DNA of 42,729 bases. Origin: a virus. Each line of letters opens with the position of its first letter. Positions within the stretch are counted from its first letter, which is position 1. Below, in pieces: positions 40,108 to 42,729 of the stretch. Below the pieces are notes generated by a model, which worked only from the letters and a program-made list of their open reading frames with translations, was not told the DNA's origin and ran no database searches. The translations under genes were made by a program, and so were the position numbers. The stretch covers positions 1 through 42,729 of the IMG/VR virus record IMGVR_UViG_3300036822_000280. One strand, given 5' to 3'.

Positions 40108-41940
40108 ATGGGTTTGACCGACAATCTTGCTGCTTCAAGATATGCAAGCATCTCAGAAAATGCTGCTGCCGAAGCCAAATCATATGCAGATCGCGCCGCG
40201 CTATCAGAAGACTACGCCGATCAATCACAAGAAAGTGCTGATGCCTCAGCACAAGCTGCAATACAAGCTGAGTCAGCAAAACAAGATGCGATTATTTCAT
40301 CAGAGGCATCCGCTGCATCTGCCGATGCATCTTTGACATCGGCAAATGAGGCTGCCATTTCAGCGGCCTATGCTTCAACATCATCAAACGTGTATTTGAC
40401 CGTTGCTGACGCGCAGGCGGCGATTACTGCCGGGACAATACCTTTGAATGCTCTGTTTAATGTTCGCGGGTCAGATGAGTCATTCGTAGATCGATATCAG
40501 AACGTAGCGGGTGTGGCCACCTTTACCGGTGAAAGTGATCCGAGCAAGGACTTTGTAACATCAAAGGTTGATAGCACCGAAGCCGGTAACAGCCGCGTTC
40601 CGCTGTATCAGGATGATGCAGGCAAAGTGCCTGTATGGCTAACAAATGGTGATCTGGATGCCAGAGGGGTTGCAGACGGGATAGTAAACAGTCTGGCCGG
40701 GCGTGTTATTGGGAAAGGGACAGAGCAATTTACCGCGAAAAGCGTCAAGGTTCCACTGTGGTATGACGAGGCGGGTAAGGTACCAGTATGGTTAGATAAT
40801 GGAAACTTGGCCGCTCGCGGGCTCTCTAGCGCACTATTAAATGTCATAACAACACTCATCTCTCCATCATTTCAAATGAGAGAGGCACCTCTAGCCGCGA
40901 CTAAGCCTATCTCTTCTGATGGCCGAACATTGTTTAAGTTCAAGTCAAAACTTGGGCGCGTTTTGAATAACGAAGCCATCACGCCAAGGATAATGTTGAC
41001 GGGGGATTCTTGGGCTGAGTATGTAGCCATACCACAGGCTGTATATAATATTTGCTCATCAAAGTATGCTGCATCAAACTCGTCATATATATCAGTTAAT
41101 GGCCAGTTCATGCTTAATTCAGCCACATTTTCTAAGTCAGCAGGGTGGGTACTTTATGATGCAAGTCTTGTTTCTGTTGGGCCGACAAATGGTTGCGGGC
41201 CTGATGGGCAATCAATAAGCACCACCGCAGCAGATCAGACGATAAACATCACAAGTCAGCAATGCACCCAAGTTAATATTCTTTGCCAGAATCTGAATGG
41301 TACCTTCAGATACAGGATTGATGGCGGATCATGGGTCACTATTACCGGAACTAACACTGGGGTAATGCAGCGAGTAACTACCGGAACGCTATCTGACACC
41401 ACTCACTCCATTGATATAGATACTACGGGGAATACCGGTACTGTAGCAATTCACGGGCTGTGGTGTCCAAGGGCGGCAAGAGGTGTTGAAATACAGAAGT
41501 GTGGTAATGCAGGCATAACCGGCAGCGGCATAACTAACTATTACACCCAAATACAGCAATATGCTTCCTTCATGCAGCCCGATTTGATATTTATTATTCT
41601 AGGGACTAATGATTTCAGGCTGAGTAAAACAATTCTTTCTTATACCGATGGTATGAGGAATATGATTGCTCAGTACAAAGCGGCCTATGCAGAAACAGGA
41701 ATTGTATTGGTAAGTCCCGCGAGGTGTAATGCAACCGGAGCGCTACCTACGACAGATTTTAGGAATGCAATGGCAGCATTGGCAATGGAGTTGGGCGTGG
41801 AATTTTTCAATTTTCACGATGATTGGGACGTTTGGGCCGTAATGAATCCATATGGTGTATGGGTTGACTCACTTCATCTCAACGACTCAGGCGCTGCCGC
41901 ATTGGCTAAATCTCTCGATAAGCATTTCCTTTCCCAGTAG
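40108..41940 (+). CDS. tail spike with GDSL/SGNH esterase domain
   Basis: 610 residues. Residues 1-95 are an alanine-rich coiled coil (QESADASAQAAIQAESAKQD). Residues 163-197 and 214-248 are a tandem duplicate (VPL..D.AGKVPVWL.NG.L.ARG). The SGNH hydrolase core follows: block I GDSW (S301), block III GTND (N501) and block V D587-S-L-H590. A β domain of about residues 365-455 is inserted between I and III. SGNH enzymes on tail spikes remove acetyl groups from capsule or O-antigen. It is probably a trimer. Confidence 0.85.
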   Translation: MGLTDNLAASRYASISENAAAEAKSYADRAALSEDYADQSQESADASAQAAIQAESAKQDAIISSEASAASADASLTSANEAAISAAYASTSSNVYLTVADAQAAITAGTIPLNALFNVRGSDESFVDRYQNVAGVATFTGESDPSKDFVTSKVDSTEAGNSRVPLYQDDAGKVPVWLTNGDLDARGVADGIVNSLAGRVIGKGTEQFTAKSVKVPLWYDEAGKVPVWLDNGNLAARGLSSALLNVITTLISPSFQMREAPLAATKPISSDGRTLFKFKSKLGRVLNNEAITPRIMLTGDSWAEYVAIPQAVYNICSSKYAASNSSYISVNGQFMLNSATFSKSAGWVLYDASLVSVGPTNGCGPDGQSISTTAADQTINITSQQCTQVNILCQNLNGTFRYRIDGGSWVTITGTNTGVMQRVTTGTLSDTTHSIDIDTTGNTGTVAIHGLWCPRAARGVEIQKCGNAGITGSGITNYYTQIQQYASFMQPDLIFIILGTNDFRLSKTILSYTDGMRNMIAQYKAAYAETGIVLVSPARCNATGALPTTDFRNAMAALAMELGVEFFNFHDDWDVWAVMNPYGVWVDSLHLNDSGAAALAKSLDKHFLSQ

Positions 41941-41949
41941 GACACTCAT

Positions 41950-42729
41950 ATGACCACCGTAACCAAGTTAACGGGAATTACTTTGCCGGGAACCGGCTAC
42001 CCAGATATTAATAGTTTTAAAGAAATATACATGTCAGTGACTAGTGGGCTTATTGGCTTGTACTCAATAAGAGACACGCTGGCTTTCTCATTAAATAATT
42101 ACGCGACTGGCGGCTCTCCTATGACTATTGTTGGTGCCCCCACAATGTCGGGTGACGGGGCTGTTTGTAATTATGCAAACTGCTTTGATACAGGTATAGC
42201 GACACAGACTGCATATTCGTTTCTTGCGCTGGCCAAGCCAACTTTATCAACAGATGCGACACAAAACTGCATGATAGTGAGCAGTTATTTCCAGCCATCA
42301 GCAGGACAAAATGCGGGGGACTCAATAGGGTTTGCCGCTAATGGTACAACAAACCCTAGATTTAGAAACTACTCACAAAACTCTACGTCTTCGGTAATAT
42401 TTGCAGATGCTGGTGTGACAGGATTTAGCGAAAGCAGTGTGGCATTTTTTGCAGGCGTGACGTCTTTAACTGATGGAGTGCGATTGGCATTTGGTCATGG
42501 CGGGTCGCTTTCGATTGGCACACCTACGACATTGTCTGCTCGAAACATTACTGGCGCAGGAACCATCCTCGTTGGTGGTCACCGGGGCCCATCGACATTC
42601 TTCCCGGCATTCGGGAAAGGTATTTACGCTGTCGCTATTTATAATCGCGCGATAACCAACGCAGAGATTACCCAGGGCTACGCAGACCTATCAAGCTATG
42701 CCGTAGATCGCGGGATCACTACTGTTTAG
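41950..42729 (+). CDS. tail-associated receptor-binding protein, LamG-like
   Basis: 259 residues, β-rich. SLNNYATGGSPMTIVGAP, FLALAKPTLSTDATQ, GHRGPSTFFPAFGKGIYAVA and IYNRAITNAEITQGYADL resemble concanavalin/LamG-like domains, where IYNRALT..EI is a common closing motif. It could bind surface sugars or attach to the SGNH spike. The stop codon is the last three bases of the window. Confidence 0.7.
   Translation: MTTVTKLTGITLPGTGYPDINSFKEIYMSVTSGLIGLYSIRDTLAFSLNNYATGGSPMTIVGAPTMSGDGAVCNYANCFDTGIATQTAYSFLALAKPTLSTDATQNCMIVSSYFQPSAGQNAGDSIGFAANGTTNPRFRNYSQNSTSSVIFADAGVTGFSESSVAFFAGVTSLTDGVRLAFGHGGSLSIGTPTTLSARNITGAGTILVGGHRGPSTFFPAFGKGIYAVAIYNRAITNAEITQGYADLSSYAVDRGITTV

Noticed and set aside
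1-42729. Integrase, excisionase or att sites
   Set aside because: None found; the expected location is beyond the left edge.

Overview
The window is most of a temperate, lambdoid tailed-phage genome (prophage or phage contig) from a member of the Enterobacterales. The early region is λ/P22-like: leftward N, exo and recT; CI and Cro with λ-type operators; rightward CII, O/P, nin genes and a Q82-type antiterminator. The late region is not λ-like. It encodes a contractile tail of the DUF3383-sheath / Mu-like baseplate type with a DUF1073 portal, so the phage is a lambdoid myovirus mosaic. The exact host genus cannot be fixed from the sequence. No integrase, excisionase or att site is present, and the left edge cuts a gene.

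Layout. 1-6027 (minus strand): the PL operon, read right to left. It runs from N through small accessory ORFs punctuated by three intrinsic terminators, to a RecT annealase and a λ-Exo nuclease, then DNA-binding-like proteins, and ends in a truncated 2H-phosphoesterase gene that could be an anti-CBASS factor. 6338-7305: immunity region with three left and three right λ-like operators, PL, PRM (leaderless cI), cI and PR. 7335-14852: PR operon with cro, nutR, cII (carrying a PRE/CII site), a stand-alone ClpX-type zinc finger, O-like and P-like replication genes with an iteron origin inside O, then accessory and nin genes (NinB-like, Dam-like methylase, NinE, NinG, NinH) and Q.

14877-17406: late promoter pR', terminator tR', about 475 bases of structured non-coding leader, then lysis (holin-like, GH19 endolysin, second small membrane protein, Rz/Rz1). 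17577-19869: metallophosphoesterase, a secreted-protein moron with its own extended -10 promoter and terminator, and a head-fibre-like gene. 19928-29263: packaging, head and neck genes. 29264-39070: sheath, tube, tail chaperones with a probable -1 frameshift, tape measure, baseplate. 39091-42729: tail fibre/spike genes, one with a GDSL/SGNH esterase domain, the last ending exactly at the window edge.

Most relevant for novelty are the 2H phosphoesterase at the left edge, the ClpX-zinc-finger gene overlapping the replication initiator, the λ-type DNA-binding domain joined to an unrelated repressor C-terminus, the iteron origin, the T TTT TTC frameshift site, two secreted cargo genes, and the structured late leader. 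Assignments rest on remembered family sequences and visible motifs; no database search was run.
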